From NCBI RefSeq assembly GCF_001590795.1, contig NZ_JXDL01000001.1, forward strand, positions 5,917,860-5,981,859: a stretch of 64,000 nucleotides of DNA, written 5' to 3'. The notes beneath the pieces are model-generated. The model was not told where the DNA came from. It ran no database searches and saw only the letters and a list, made by a program, of their open reading frames with translations. The stretch is from Bradyrhizobium sp. AT1. GTDB taxonomy: Bacteria > Pseudomonadota > Alphaproteobacteria > Rhizobiales > Xanthobacteraceae. This document shows, one piece after another, positions 43,104 to 51,796 of the stretch (its first letter is position 1; each line of letters starts with the position of its first letter). Position numbers and translations under genes: made by a program.

Positions 43104-44255
43104 TCACTTCACCAGCGAGTACTTGCCGTCCTTCACCGTCAGCAGGATGCGCGAGCGCTCGTCGAGGCCGTAGCGGTCCTTTTCGGTGAAATTGTAGACG
43201 CCCTGGCTGGCCGCGAGCTCCTTCTCGGAGAGCAGCGCCTGGCGGATCGCTTCGCGGAACTCCGGCGTGCCCGGCTTGGCTGTCTTCAGCGCGGTCGGGA
43301 TGATGCGCTTGAGGATCTCGAAGGCATCGTAGGAATGCCCGGCGAACTGGCTGCGGCTGTTCGGGCCGTACTTGGCTTCATAGGCCGAGTTCAGCGCGAG
43401 GCCCGGCTTCTTGGTCGCGGCTTCGTCCGGCTGGTCCTCGGGATCCATCACGGGGCCCGAGGCCATCAGCACGCCCTCGGCCGCTTTGCCGGCGATGCGG
43501 ATGAAGTCCATGCTCGCGGCGCCATGGGTCTGGTAGATCAGGCCCTTGTAGCCACGCTCGCGCAGCTCGGTCTGCGGCAGCGCGGCCGCGGTGCCGGACG
43601 CGCCGACCAGGATGGCGTCGGGATTGGCGGCAACGAGCTTCAGCACCTGGCCGGTCACCGAGGTGTCGGGGCGGGCAAAGCGCTCCTCATCGACGATGGT
43701 CATGCCCATCGGCACGGCCTGAGCCTTGAGGTCGTTGAACCAGAGATCGCCGTAGGAATCGGAGTAGCCGATATAGCCGAGCGTCTTCACGCCCTTGGAC
43801 TTCATGTGATCGTACAGCACCTTGCCGACGATCGGGATCGGCTGCGGCATCGCCACCGACCACTTCATGCGCTCGGGCGTGATCGGGAAGGGGGCGAGGC
43901 CGAAATGCGGAATGCCGGCTTCGTTGGCGACGTTGGAGACCGCAATGGTCGGCGGCGTCAGCGCCGAGCCCATGATGATGTCGGCCTTGGATTCGGTCAC
44001 GAAGCGGCGGGCGTTGGTGGTCGCGGTGGTGGGATCGCCGCCGTCGTCGAGCACGATCACCTTCAGCGGCACGCCGCCGATCTCCTTCGGCACGAACTCC
44101 AGCGCGTTGCGCTCGGGAATGCCCAGTGCCGCGCCGGGGCCGGTCGTGGTGGTGGTGATGCCGATGGTGATTTCGCTGGTCTGGGCCAATGCCGGCAGCG
44201 CCGGCAGGGCAAGCGCCGCAGCCGTGATGGCAGCGGTCAGGTAAAAGCGCTTCAT
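43104..44255 (-). CDS. CouP-like periplasmic binding protein for phenylpropanoid acids
   Basis: 383 residues with a signal peptide (LTAAITAAALALPALPALA, before QTSEITIG) and the Liv-type periplasmic binding fold. Long stretches (GIPERNALEFVPKEIGG, VLDDGGDPTTATTNARRFVT, GYIGYSDSYGDLWFNDLK, YQTHGAASMDFIRIAG) match what I recall of R. palustris CouP, whose structures hold p-coumarate/caffeate. It is the last gene of the operon with the ligase and hydratase and ends at a clear terminator. It would feed the ABC permease/ATPase genes at 56860-60403. AAGGGAGGAAAC precedes the ATG. Confidence 0.88.
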   Translation of the reverse strand: MKRFYLTAAITAAALALPALPALAQTSEITIGITTTTTGPGAALGIPERNALEFVPKEIGGVPLKVIVLDDGGDPTTATTNARRFVTESKADIIMGSALTPPTIAVSNVANEAGIPHFGLAPFPITPERMKWSVAMPQPIPIVGKVLYDHMKSKGVKTLGYIGYSDSYGDLWFNDLKAQAVPMGMTIVDEERFARPDTSVTGQVLKLVAANPDAILVGASGTAAALPQTELRERGYKGLIYQTHGAASMDFIRIAGKAAEGVLMASGPVMDPEDQPDEAATKKPGLALNSAYEAKYGPNSRSQFAGHSYDAFEILKRIIPTALKTAKPGTPEFREAIRQALLSEKELAASQGVYNFTEKDRYGLDERSRILLTVKDGKYSLVK

Positions 44256-44333
44256 TGTTTCCTCCCTTTTCGTGTTTGTTTGAAAGCAGAAATCGGGGGG
44301 TAATTCAGCCCCCTCTTTTGGTGATGCGGCGAT

Positions 44334-44753
44334 TTAGCTTCCGGTAAACTTGGCTACCATTTCCGCCGGGAATGGTGCCGATTTCAGCTTGTCGGGGTTA
44401 ACGGGATCGCGGCCGACCAGCACGCGGGTCTCGAACCCCTCGATGGCCAGAGCCTCCCCCTTGTAGACATTGTGCTTCACCTCGAAGCTCGAACGCTTGA
44501 TGCTCTCGATCCTGGTTTCGATGGTGATCCAGTCTCCATAGGTCGAGGGGATGTAGAACTTGGACCGCGTGTCGACCATGGGAATGCCCACCAGGCCGTA
44601 TTTGCGGACCAGATCCTGCTTGGAGAAGCCGGCGACCTCGAACAGGGTCGAGGTCGAATCGTCGAACATCGCGAAATAGCGCGGGTAATAGACGATATTG
44701 GCGGGGTCGCAATCGCCCCACTGGATCTGGACCTCGCGCCGGTTCACGAACAT
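44334..44753 (-). CDS. Acyl-CoA thioesterase, 4-hydroxybenzoyl-CoA thioesterase-like hotdog fold
   Basis: 139 residues of the hotdog family. The catalytic Asp lies in WGDCDPANIVYYPRYF, the 4HBT signature. Such enzymes cleave small aromatic or acyl-CoA thioesters. In this operon it could release 4-hydroxybenzoate or recycle CoA from dead-end aromatic CoA esters. The SDR gene starts 12 bases upstream. ATG is supported by context; length is normal for the family. Confidence 0.9.
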   Translation of the reverse strand: MFVNRREVQIQWGDCDPANIVYYPRYFAMFDDSTSTLFEVAGFSKQDLVRKYGLVGIPMVDTRSKFYIPSTYGDWITIETRIESIKRSSFEVKHNVYKGEALAIEGFETRVLVGRDPVNPDKLKSAPFPAEMVAKFTGS

Positions 44754-44765
44754 GCGGGTGTCGTC

Positions 44766-45527
44766 CTATTTCGGCGCCATGCGCAGCGAGCCGTCGAGGC
44801 GCACCACTTCGCCGTTCAGGTACGCATTCTCGACCATGTGTAGCGCCAGCGCGGCGAATTCGTCGGCCTGGCCGAGCCGGCGCGGGAAGGGGATCGCGGC
44901 GGCGAGCGAGTCCTGCGCTTCCTGCGGCAGGTTGGCGAGCAGCGGCGTCAGGAACAGGCCGGGTGCGATGGTCAGCACGCGGACGCCGAACTGCGCCAGT
45001 TCGCGCGCGATCGGCAGCGTCATGCCGACAATGCCGCCCTTGGACGCCGAATAGGCGGATTGCCCGATCTGGCCGTCATAGGCGGCAACGGAGGCCGTGT
45101 TGATGATGACACCACGCTCGCCGGTCGCCTGCGGCTCCAGCTTGGACATCTCGGTCGCGGCAAGGCGCAGCATGTTGAAGGTGCCGATCAGATTGACCTT
45201 GATCACCTTGTCGAAATCGGCGAGCGCCATCGGGCCGTCGCGGCCGACCACGCGCTTGGCAACGCCGATGCCGGCGCAATTGACCAGCACGCGCGCCGGG
45301 CCGTGAGCTTTCGCGGCCTGCGCGACCGCAGCTTCAGCGGAGGCGGCATCGGAGACGTCGCAGGTCACGGCCACGCCCTTGATCTCGGCGGCAACCGTCT
45401 CGGCAAGCTTGGTATTGAGGTCGCACACCGCGACCTTGGCGCCCTGCGCCGCCAGCTTACGCGCGGTGGCAGCGCCCAGTCCCGATGCGCCGCCGGTGAC
45501 GATGGCTGCCTGATCCTTCAACAACAT
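44766..45527 (-). CDS. SDR family 3-hydroxyacyl-CoA dehydrogenase-like protein
   Basis: 253 residues of the classical SDR family with intact motifs: TGGASGLG at the N-terminus, NCAGIG, and the catalytic Ser/Tyr/Lys set (NTASVAAYDGQIGQSAYSASKGG). The long sequence is like HSD17B10-type 3-hydroxyacyl-CoA dehydrogenases. In the operon it may oxidise the beta-hydroxy-phenylpropionyl-CoA that the hydratase makes, giving a beta-oxidative branch. AGGAGAACGCC precedes the ATG. Confidence 0.9.
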   Translation of the reverse strand: MLLKDQAAIVTGGASGLGAATARKLAAQGAKVAVCDLNTKLAETVAAEIKGVAVTCDVSDAASAEAAVAQAAKAHGPARVLVNCAGIGVAKRVVGRDGPMALADFDKVIKVNLIGTFNMLRLAATEMSKLEPQATGERGVIINTASVAAYDGQIGQSAYSASKGGIVGMTLPIARELAQFGVRVLTIAPGLFLTPLLANLPQEAQDSLAAAIPFPRRLGQADEFAALALHMVENAYLNGEVVRLDGSLRMAPK

Positions 45528-45552
45528 GGCGTTCTCCTGATGCGATGATTTC

Positions 45553-47436
45553 TTATCCGACCGATATCACACGGCCCGACGGATTGGCAGCGTAGAGCTC
45601 CTCGATCAATTCGGCGCGGTGCTCGAGCACGGCGCGCTGGTTGATCGAGCCCTTGTCGGTGACCTCGCCCTTGTCGATCGAGAGCGGTGCGTCCATCAGG
45701 ATCGCGCGCGTGATCCGCGTCGAGGATCCCGTGGCCTGGCTGAGGAAACGAGTCAGGCGCTCGCGAAAAGCTTCGCGCACCAGCCGGTCGCGCGTCGCGA
45801 CCACGAGATCGTCGGTCGGCAGCGTCGGATTGATCAGCCGGCAGCCGTCGAGGTCGAGCACGACCAGCGCGGAGACCTCGTCGCGGTTGATGCCGGCGAT
45901 GACGACGTCGCGCACCAGCGGCGCGCAGGCCGCCGTGAGACGGGCGCGCAAGGGTCCGACGCTGACCCAGGTGCCGCTGGCGAGCTTGAAGTCTTCACCG
46001 ACGCGGCCGTCGAAATCGAAGCCGGCGTTGAAATCATCGGGATCGGACGGCTTGAGCGCGTCGCCCATCTTGTAAAATCCTTCCTCGTCGAAGGATTTCG
46101 CGGTGATGTCGGGCTGGCGCCAATAGCCGGGCATCACGTTCGGCCCCTTGGCGCGCACTTCCAGCTTGCCGTTGTTCGGCACCAGTTTGGCGTCGTTGCC
46201 CGACACCGGCAGGCCGACATGGCCGGAGCGGCTGGTGCGCGGGTTGACCGACATGAAGAACGGCGCGGTCTCGGTCGCGCCGAGCCCGGTCAGCATCGGC
46301 ACGCGATAACCCTTTTCCTTTACCGCGAGCTCGTCGAGGCTGTCCCAGATGAACGGTGAGAGCGCCGCGCCCGAGAAGAACATCGCGTGCAGCCGGTCGA
46401 AGAACTTTGCGCGCAGGCCCTGGTCGTCGCGCAGATAGGGCAGCAGCGATTCATAGCCCTTCGGCACGTTGAAATAGACCGTCGGCGAGATCTCCTGGAG
46501 ATTGCGCACGGTCTCCTCGATGCCGCCGGGCATCGGCTTGCCGGCGTCCAGATACATCGAGCCGCCATTGTAGAGCGTCAGGCCGATATTGTGGTTGCCG
46601 CCGAACGTGTGATTCCACGGCAGCCAGTCGATGATGACGGGCGGCTCGTCCTTGAGGAAGGCCAGCGTCTCGCGCAGCATCACCTGGTTGGCGCAGATCA
46701 TGCGCTGGGTGTTGATGACGGCCTTGGGATTGCCGGTCGAGCCCGAGGTCAGCAGGAATTTCGCGATCGTGTCGGGTCCGATCCGGCCGTGGACCTCGTC
46801 GAGATCACCGCGGATCGGCGTCGCCATGAGGTCGGCGAGCAGGGTGACGTCGCGGCCGGGCACGCCGCCGTAGGATGCCGCGATCTCGGTGCCGAGCGAG
46901 ACATTGGCGGCAAGCGCATCGGCGAATTTGTCGGCTTCCTCGGCGAAGACGAGGCCCGGCGTCAGCAGCTTCATCAGGTAAGACAGCTTGCCGTAATCCT
47001 TCGACACCAGCGAATAGGCCGGCGACACCGGGCAGAACGGAATGCCGGCATAGAACGCGCCGAACGCCAGCAAGGCGTGGTCGATCGAGTTGCCGGAGAG
47101 GATGACGACCGGGCGTTCCGCCGACAGGCCGCGTGCGATCAGGCCTGACGCAATGTGCCGGCTCGCGACCAGCAGCTCGGCATAGGTGATCTTGCGCCAG
47201 AAGCGGCTGCCTTCGCGCTCGGCCATGAAGACGCGGTCCGGCGTGGCGCTGGCCCAATGATGCAGACGGTCAGTGATGCGGACCGGGTAGTCGCCGAGCG
47301 GCTGTTTGGGCCGCAGGTAAATCGTGCCGTCGTCGCGACGCTCGATGTCGACGACGGGATCGCCGAACGAGATGGGCCGCAGCGGGAAAGTGCTCGCGCC
47401 GCGCTCCATGCTGGAAGAGGACGGCTGTGCGCTCAT
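45553..47436 (-). CDS. Feruloyl/4-coumaroyl-CoA synthase (ANL family)
   Basis: 627 residues with the feruloyl-CoA synthase-type AMP-binding layout: FLLTSGSTGNPKAVINTQ, WLPWNHTFGGNHNIG, TGLGATETAPFF and YKMGDALK. It adenylates p-coumarate, ferulate or caffeate and makes the CoA ester, the first step of the CoA-dependent side-chain shortening. ATG at 47436 overlaps the stop of the hydratase gene by four bases (ATGA), so the two are translationally coupled. R. palustris couB is the likely counterpart. A frame further upstream is a shadow. Confidence 0.92.
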   Translation of the reverse strand: MSAQPSSSSMERGASTFPLRPISFGDPVVDIERRDDGTIYLRPKQPLGDYPVRITDRLHHWASATPDRVFMAEREGSRFWRKITYAELLVASRHIASGLIARGLSAERPVVILSGNSIDHALLAFGAFYAGIPFCPVSPAYSLVSKDYGKLSYLMKLLTPGLVFAEEADKFADALAANVSLGTEIAASYGGVPGRDVTLLADLMATPIRGDLDEVHGRIGPDTIAKFLLTSGSTGNPKAVINTQRMICANQVMLRETLAFLKDEPPVIIDWLPWNHTFGGNHNIGLTLYNGGSMYLDAGKPMPGGIEETVRNLQEISPTVYFNVPKGYESLLPYLRDDQGLRAKFFDRLHAMFFSGAALSPFIWDSLDELAVKEKGYRVPMLTGLGATETAPFFMSVNPRTSRSGHVGLPVSGNDAKLVPNNGKLEVRAKGPNVMPGYWRQPDITAKSFDEEGFYKMGDALKPSDPDDFNAGFDFDGRVGEDFKLASGTWVSVGPLRARLTAACAPLVRDVVIAGINRDEVSALVVLDLDGCRLINPTLPTDDLVVATRDRLVREAFRERLTRFLSQATGSSTRITRAILMDAPLSIDKGEVTDKGSINQRAVLEHRAELIEELYAANPSGRVISVG

Positions 47437-48242
47437 GATTTCGGCTTTACCTTTGCGGTCTTGTGCTCGAGGAATTCGCGGATCCGGCGTTTGGCCTCCT
47501 TGTCGCTCTGCGCGACGGTCGCCATCAGCGATTCCATCAGGAGGCCGGTCTGCGGATTGGCCTCCGCGATCATCGGCAGCGCCTGGATCACAGCGAAATT
47601 GGTCAGCGGCGCGTTGGAAGCAACCTTGGTCGCCAGCTCCATCGCCTTGCCCAGCGCATTGCCGGCTTCCGTGACGTATTGCGCGAAGCCGTAGGAGGCG
47701 CCTTCGGTCGCGCTGTAGACGCGGCCCGTCAGCATCATGTCCATCATCCGGGCGACGCCGATCAGCCGCGGCAGCCGCACCGAGCCGCCGCCGCCGACGA
47801 AGATGCCGCGCTGTCCCTCCGGCAGTGCGAAATAGGTCGAGGGCTCGGCGACGCGGATATGCGCCGAGCAGGCAAGCTCCAGCCCGCCGCCGATCACGGC
47901 GCCCCTGAGCGCTGCGATCACAGGGACGCGGCTGTACTGGATGCGGTCGAACACCCGGTGCCACATCTGCGAATGCAGCAGGCCGCCGGTCGCGTCGTGC
48001 TCAGTCAGCTCGGAGAGATCGAGGCCGGACGAAAAATGGTCGCCGATGCCGTGGATGACGACCGCGCCGATATCCTCGGGCAGGTTCGCGAAACACTCGC
48101 CGATTTCCAGGATGATGCCATCGTTGAGCGCATTGCGCTTGGCCGGCCGGTTCAGACCCACGGTCAGAACCCGGTCCGCCCTCTCGATCCGGAGCAGCCC
48201 GGAGGCACCCGCGTCAGCGGTATCGGCGTTTCCCTGTGTCAT
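47433..48242 (-). CDS. p-Hydroxycinnamoyl-CoA hydratase/lyase-type crotonase
   Basis: 269 residues of the crotonase superfamily: LNRPAKRNALND, the oxyanion-hole motif FSSGLDLSEL, IAALRGAVIGGGLELACSAHIRVAE with the first catalytic Glu, and ALPEGQRGIFVGGGGSVRLPRLIG. With the co-transcribed ligase it would hydrate p-coumaroyl-CoA and, if a lyase, release 4-hydroxybenzaldehyde and acetyl-CoA. R. palustris couA is the likely counterpart. It is the first gene of the operon, 20 bases downstream of the 15-bp palindrome at 48262-48276. AAGGA precedes the ATG. Confidence 0.9.
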   Translation of the reverse strand: MTQGNADTADAGASGLLRIERADRVLTVGLNRPAKRNALNDGIILEIGECFANLPEDIGAVVIHGIGDHFSSGLDLSELTEHDATGGLLHSQMWHRVFDRIQYSRVPVIAALRGAVIGGGLELACSAHIRVAEPSTYFALPEGQRGIFVGGGGSVRLPRLIGVARMMDMMLTGRVYSATEGASYGFAQYVTEAGNALGKAMELATKVASNAPLTNFAVIQALPMIAEANPQTGLLMESLMATVAQSDKEAKRRIREFLEHKTAKVKPKS

Positions 48243-48261
48243 TTGCGTCCTTGTCAGAATA

Positions 48262-48276
48262 GTTATGTTGTATAAC
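48262..48276. promoter_or_regulatory. RWTAT-N5-ATAAY operator upstream of the hydratase/ligase operon
   Basis: GTTATGTTGTATAAC: 5-base perfect arms with a 5-base centre. It matches sites at 52998-53012, 60495-60509 and 60511-60525. It is the proposed binding site of the MarR-type regulator at 60583. Confidence 0.72.
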
Positions 48277-48420
48277 GAATTCTGGGGGAGTCAATAAGGC
48301 TGGCCGCGTGAAAGCGATGCATGGTCCCGGAAAAGACCGCAGTCCGGAAGCGGTGCCGATGCCCGAACGTCCGCGCCAAAAACTGGGATGGACTGGCGGA
48401 CGTTGATGCCGTCGGGCGCG

Positions 48421-48720
48421 CTACGCAGCCTTCGTTCCGCCTTGGGGTTGCGCCACCAGATTGATGCCCATGGCATGGAGAACTTTTATTACGGTGCCGA
48501 ATTCAGGTTTGGCCTCGCCGCCAAGCGACCGATACAAGTTCTCACGGGATAGGCCGGCCTTTTCGGCAATGGCGCCCATTCCCTGAGAGCGGGCCACCGC
48601 GCCGATGGCCATCGTTATTGCGGACGGATCGTCGGATTCGAAGGCTTCGGTGAGATAGGCCGCAATCATCTCGGGGCTGTCGAGGTACTCCGCAGCGTCA
48701 AATGATTTTGCTTTTGCCAT
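48421..48720 (-). CDS. HigA/addiction-module antidote protein
   Basis: 99 residues with the HTH of the putative addiction-module antidote family: DPSAITMAIGAVARSQGMGAIAEKAGLSRENLYRSLGGEAKPEFGTVIKVLHAMG. Its start lies three bases past the toxin stop, with GGAGG inside the end of the toxin gene, so the two are co-transcribed toxin-first as in higBA modules. It should neutralise the toxin and repress the promoter at 49023-49056. Confidence 0.92.
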   Translation of the reverse strand: MAKAKSFDAAEYLDSPEMIAAYLTEAFESDDPSAITMAIGAVARSQGMGAIAEKAGLSRENLYRSLGGEAKPEFGTVIKVLHAMGINLVAQPQGGTKAA

Positions 48721-48723
48721 CGT

Positions 48724-49020
48724 TCAGTCCTCCAAATCACTTGCGATCTGCCTTGCCAAGGCGATGTCCCTTTGCTGAGAGCCCTTGTCACCACCACAAA
48801 GCAGAACGACGATCTCCTGGCCCCGCGGAACGTAGTAGATTCGGTATCCAGCGCCCTCATGGACTCTCATTTCGCTGATGCCGCCTCCGACCGGAGCAAC
48901 GTCTCCGGGATTGCCGAGTGCCAGGCGATCGATCCGGGCAAGGATTTTCGCCTTTGCTCTCCGGTCTCGCAGGTTTCTGAGCCAGTCAGAGAATTCGTCC
49001 GTTCTCTTGATCGTCAGTAT
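48724..49020 (-). CDS. RelE/HigB-type toxin without a standard start codon
   Basis: About 98 residues: ILTIKRTDEFSDWLRNLRDR, then KAKILARIDRLALGNPGDVAP, GGGISEMRVHEGAGYRIYYVP, VVLLCGGDKGSQQRDIALA. This is a complete RelE-superfamily mRNA interferase. In the open frame there is no ATG, GTG or TTG near the N-terminus; an in-frame stop lies at 49036-49038. The position that would be Met is an ATA (49018-49020), followed by CTG. So translation starts at AUA or CUG, or the toxin is silenced. A -35/-10 pair places the transcription start within a few bases of this ATA. Confidence 0.78.
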   Translation of the reverse strand: MLTIKRTDEFSDWLRNLRDRRAKAKILARIDRLALGNPGDVAPVGGGISEMRVHEGAGYRIYYVPRGQEIVVLLCGGDKGSQQRDIALARQIASDLED

Positions 49021-49022
49021 TT

Positions 49023-49056
49023 TGTAGCGTATACGCTACATTGATCGAAATGTCAA
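49023..49056 (-). promoter_or_regulatory. Promoter and autoregulatory palindrome of the toxin-antitoxin module
   Basis: On the minus strand TTGACA (49056-49051), 17-base spacer, TATACG (49033-49028). The perfect palindrome TGTAGCGTATACGCTACA at 49023-49040 covers the -10 box, so binding of antitoxin would block RNA polymerase. This is a classic autoregulated layout. Confidence 0.8.
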
Positions 49057-49090
49057 TGGACTATCAGCCCCGCGGTGCGGTGCCACGCAT

Positions 49091-49552
49091 TCACACCACC
49101 TGATGCACGTCGATCACGACGCGGTCCGCATGCCGCGCGGCCGAGCCGATGAAGATGTGCTCCATCAGCCAGCGATACTTCTCATGTCCCGTCTCGAACC
49201 TGGGGACCGTGCGGAAATAGATCAGCTTGGGATCGACCGGCTCGCCGCGCTTGAGCTTCTGCAGCAGCTCGACCGGGCCGAACCGCATGCCCTTGTTCTC
49301 GACATAGACGACGGCGCCGTCATCTGTCTCGAAGGCGTATTTTGCCTCGAGGTCGATCAGCTCGTTGGGTCGGATGGTCTGGAAGTCGGCGCCGAACGGC
49401 AGCACCTTGCCTGATATCGCGCCCGTCACTTCGCCGCCGATGATTGGAATGATACGGCGAACGCCGATCCCGGTCTCGCCGGCGGTCACGACATCGCCGA
49501 TGCGCGCGGTGATGGTGAAGACGTATTTGGTTTCGAGCATCGGTGTGGTCAT
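49091..49552 (-). CDS. DUF3237 family protein
   Basis: 153 residues with the DUF3237 pattern: LETKYVFTITARIGDVVTAGETGIGVRRIIPIIGGEVTG, then GADFQTIRPNELIDLEAKYAFETDDGAVVYVENKGMR and the C-terminal YFRTVPRFETGHEKYRWL. Members are small beta-barrel proteins often beside aromatic catabolism genes, with no biochemical role assigned. GAGGTGAAG precedes ATG. It lies between the toxin-antitoxin module and the TRAP operon on the same strand. Confidence 0.9.
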   Translation of the reverse strand: MTTPMLETKYVFTITARIGDVVTAGETGIGVRRIIPIIGGEVTGAISGKVLPFGADFQTIRPNELIDLEAKYAFETDDGAVVYVENKGMRFGPVELLQKLKRGEPVDPKLIYFRTVPRFETGHEKYRWLMEHIFIGSAARHADRVVIDVHQVV

Positions 49553-49582
49553 CGCTTCACCTCTTTATCGAACTAACGCGCT

Positions 49583-49731
49583 GCCCTTCCTTCTCCCCTT
49601 GTGGGAGAAGGTGGCGCGAAGCGCCGGATGAGGGGTTGCTTCCGCAAACGCAGGTGCATGCGGAGAGAGACCCCTCACCCGTCTCGCCGCTATCGCGGCC
49701 GAGCCACCCTCTCCCACAAGGGGAGAGGGGA
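49583..49731. repeat. Dispersed palindromic repeat, CTCTCCCC family
   Basis: About 150 bp with complementary ends (CCTTCTCCCCTTGTGGGAGA near 49590 and CTCTCCCACAAGGGGAGAGG near 49710-49729) plus inner GGATGAGGGG / CCCCTCACCC arms. It follows the TRAP large permease stop and separates it from the DUF3237 gene. Relatives are at 53-80, 42979-43010 and 51655-51768. Confidence 0.8.
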
Positions 49732-49758
49732 AGATAACTCGCCGCTCCAGCACGTCTC

Positions 49759-51078
49759 CTAATTCGCCATCATCCGTGTCGGCAGCCAGGTCGCCAGCAG
49801 CGGGAAGGCGATCAGGATGACGAGGCGGATCAAGTCGGTGACCACGAATGGGATCACGCCCTTGAAGATCGTGGAGAAGGACACGTCCTTCACCACGCTC
49901 TTGATGACAAAGACGTTCATCCCCACCGGCGGATGGATCAGGCCGAGCTCCACGGTCATCACGATGATGACGCCGAACCAGATCGGGTCGAAGCCGAGAT
50001 GCGTGATCACGGGGAAGATGATCGGCACGGTGAGGATGATCATCGCCATGGCGTCCATCAGGCAGCCGAGCACGAGATACATCACCATGATCAGTGCCAG
50101 CACGCCATAGGGGCCGAGCCCGAGGCCGGTGAGGAACTCCGTCACCTTCTGCGGGGTCTGCGTCACCGTGAGGAAATAGCCGAAGATCAGCGCGCCGATC
50201 AGCACGGTGAACACGGCTGCTGCGGTGCGCGTCGCCTGCAGCAGGGAGGCCAGGATCTTCTCGCGGTCGAGCCGCCGGGTGACCACGCCGATGATGAAGG
50301 CGCCCGCGGCGCCGACGCCGCCGGCCTCCGTCGGGGTGAAGCGCGGCAGGAACGGCAGGCCGTAGAGGCCGCCGATCACGAACACGAACAGCAGTACCGG
50401 CGCCCAGATCTCCTTCAGGCCCGCGAAGCGCTCGCGCCACGGCGTCGCCTTGCCCTTGGGCAGGAAGTCGGGCCGGAAATAACCGATCAGGAAGATCGTG
50501 ATCATGTACATGCTCATCGCCAGCAGGCCGGGGATGATGCCGGCGATGAAAAGCTTGCCGATGTCCTGCTCGGTGATGATGCCGTAGACCGCGAGCACGG
50601 TGGAGGGTGGCAGCATCGCCCCCAGCGTGCCGCCGGCCGCGATCACGCCGGTGGCAAACGATTGAGGATAGCCGAACCGGCGCATCTCGGGATAAGCGAC
50701 GGCGGAGAAGGTCGCGGCGGTCGCGACCGACGACCCGCAGATCGCGGCAAAACCGCCGCAGGCGCCGACGGTGGCGATGCCGAGGCCGCCGCGCAAATGG
50801 CCGACGAAGCCGTTGGCGGCGCGGAACAGCTCGCGGCTCATGCCCGAATTGGACACGAACGAGCCCATCAGCAGGAACATCGGGATGACGCCGAAGGTAT
50901 AGTCGGTCACCGTGCGCATCGAGGTCTGGCCGACCAGCTTCAGCGCCGCATTGCCGTTGACGAGATAGGCGAAGCCGGAGACGCCGACGAGGCCCATGGC
51001 CATGCCGACGGGCACCCGCAGCAGCATCAGAAGAAATAAGGAAACGAAGCCGATTAAGGCGACGGCATCGGTGCTCAT
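49759..51078 (-). CDS. TRAP transporter large permease (DctM type)
   Basis: 439 residues, about twelve hydrophobic segments, with the DctM hallmarks LLRVPVGMAMGLVG, FGVIPMFLLMGSFVSNSGMS, GFAAICGSSVATAATFSAVAYPEM, GTLGAMLPPSTVLAVYG and GLIHPPVGMNVFVIKSV. It is the Na+-coupled permease subunit of a TRAP system in the inner membrane. The small permease ends two bases upstream. Position in the aromatic cluster suggests aromatic-acid import. Confidence 0.93.
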   Translation of the reverse strand: MSTDAVALIGFVSLFLLMLLRVPVGMAMGLVGVSGFAYLVNGNAALKLVGQTSMRTVTDYTFGVIPMFLLMGSFVSNSGMSRELFRAANGFVGHLRGGLGIATVGACGGFAAICGSSVATAATFSAVAYPEMRRFGYPQSFATGVIAAGGTLGAMLPPSTVLAVYGIITEQDIGKLFIAGIIPGLLAMSMYMITIFLIGYFRPDFLPKGKATPWRERFAGLKEIWAPVLLFVFVIGGLYGLPFLPRFTPTEAGGVGAAGAFIIGVVTRRLDREKILASLLQATRTAAAVFTVLIGALIFGYFLTVTQTPQKVTEFLTGLGLGPYGVLALIMVMYLVLGCLMDAMAMIILTVPIIFPVITHLGFDPIWFGVIIVMTVELGLIHPPVGMNVFVIKSVVKDVSFSTIFKGVIPFVVTDLIRLVILIAFPLLATWLPTRMMAN

Positions 51079-51080
51079 GG

Positions 51081-51590
51081 TTACTCCGTCGCCTTCAATT
51101 TGGGGTCGTGCATGTCTTCGGGATGGAAGATCAGGCGGTAGGTGCGAATCGCGATCAGCAGCACGGCCGCGGCATCGCCGATCCACGCGACCGCGAAGAA
51201 CGGCCAGGTCGGCATGTGCATGTCGAAGGTCTGGACGTTGTCGTTGTAGGTGCCGCGCACCTTGTCGAACAAGGTCCAGGTCTGCACGGTGACGACGAAC
51301 AGCAGCACCAGGGTGGCGAACACGTCGATCCAGCGCTGCTGGCGCGGCCCGACATTGCCCCAGACCAGATCCACCGTGATGTGGGTGCCGCGATAAGAGG
51401 TCGCCGCGATGCCCCAGAAAATGAGGATGCCGAGCAGCAGGCGGCCGATGTCGAAACTGTCGGGGATCGAATAGTTCAGCGTGTTGCGCAGCAGGACCGA
51501 CAGGAAGATGTCGAGCGCGACGATGCCGACGAAACCGGCCGCGATCCATTCGATGGTGTCGATGATGCGGTCCATCCAGGAGCGCTTCAT
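51081..51590 (-). CDS. TRAP transporter small permease (DctQ type)
   Basis: 169 residues with four membrane helices: RIIDTIEWIAAGFVGIVALDIFLSVLLRN, LLLGILIFWGIAATSYRGTHITVDLVWG (the DctQ signature), IDVFATLVLLFVVTVQTW and WPFFAVAWIGDAAAVLLIAI. It pairs with the large permease, which starts two bases past its stop. The binding protein gene is 206 bases upstream, with a repeat in between. Confidence 0.92.
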   Translation of the reverse strand: MKRSWMDRIIDTIEWIAAGFVGIVALDIFLSVLLRNTLNYSIPDSFDIGRLLLGILIFWGIAATSYRGTHITVDLVWGNVGPRQQRWIDVFATLVLLFVVTVQTWTLFDKVRGTYNDNVQTFDMHMPTWPFFAVAWIGDAAAVLLIAIRTYRLIFHPEDMHDPKLKATE

Positions 51591-51654
51591 GGGCGATGAG
51601 TCCTATCTAGAATTAGCGAAGCTGGGTTCAGCTGTTGCCGCGAAGAACGTGCGC

Positions 51655-51768
51655 TCCCTCCCCCGCTTGAGGGTTGGGGAGAGGGTGCTTCCACAATCGA
51701 GAACCCCCAAGAGGAGAAAGCCCTCACCCGCGCCTTCGGCGCGACCTCTCCCGCAAGCGGGAGAGGTG
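51655..51768. repeat. Dispersed palindromic repeat, CTCTCCCC family
   Basis: CTCCCTCCCCCGCTTGAGGG... through CTCTCCCGCAAGCGGGAGAG, with complementary ends and inner CCCTCACCCGCGCC arms. It separates the TRAP binding-protein gene from the small permease gene, so their transcript ratio may be set here. Confidence 0.75.
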
Positions 51769-51796
51769 CAACAAGCGAGCGATCGCGTCGCGGCGC

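Noticed and set aside
47437..47964. N-terminal extension of the feruloyl-CoA synthase frame
   Set aside because: It is the out-of-frame shadow of the hydratase gene; the ATG at 47436 overlaps that gene's stop.
48772..49044. Plus-strand frame opposite the toxin gene
   Set aside because: It is antisense to a clear RelE/HigB-type reading frame and has no domain of its own.
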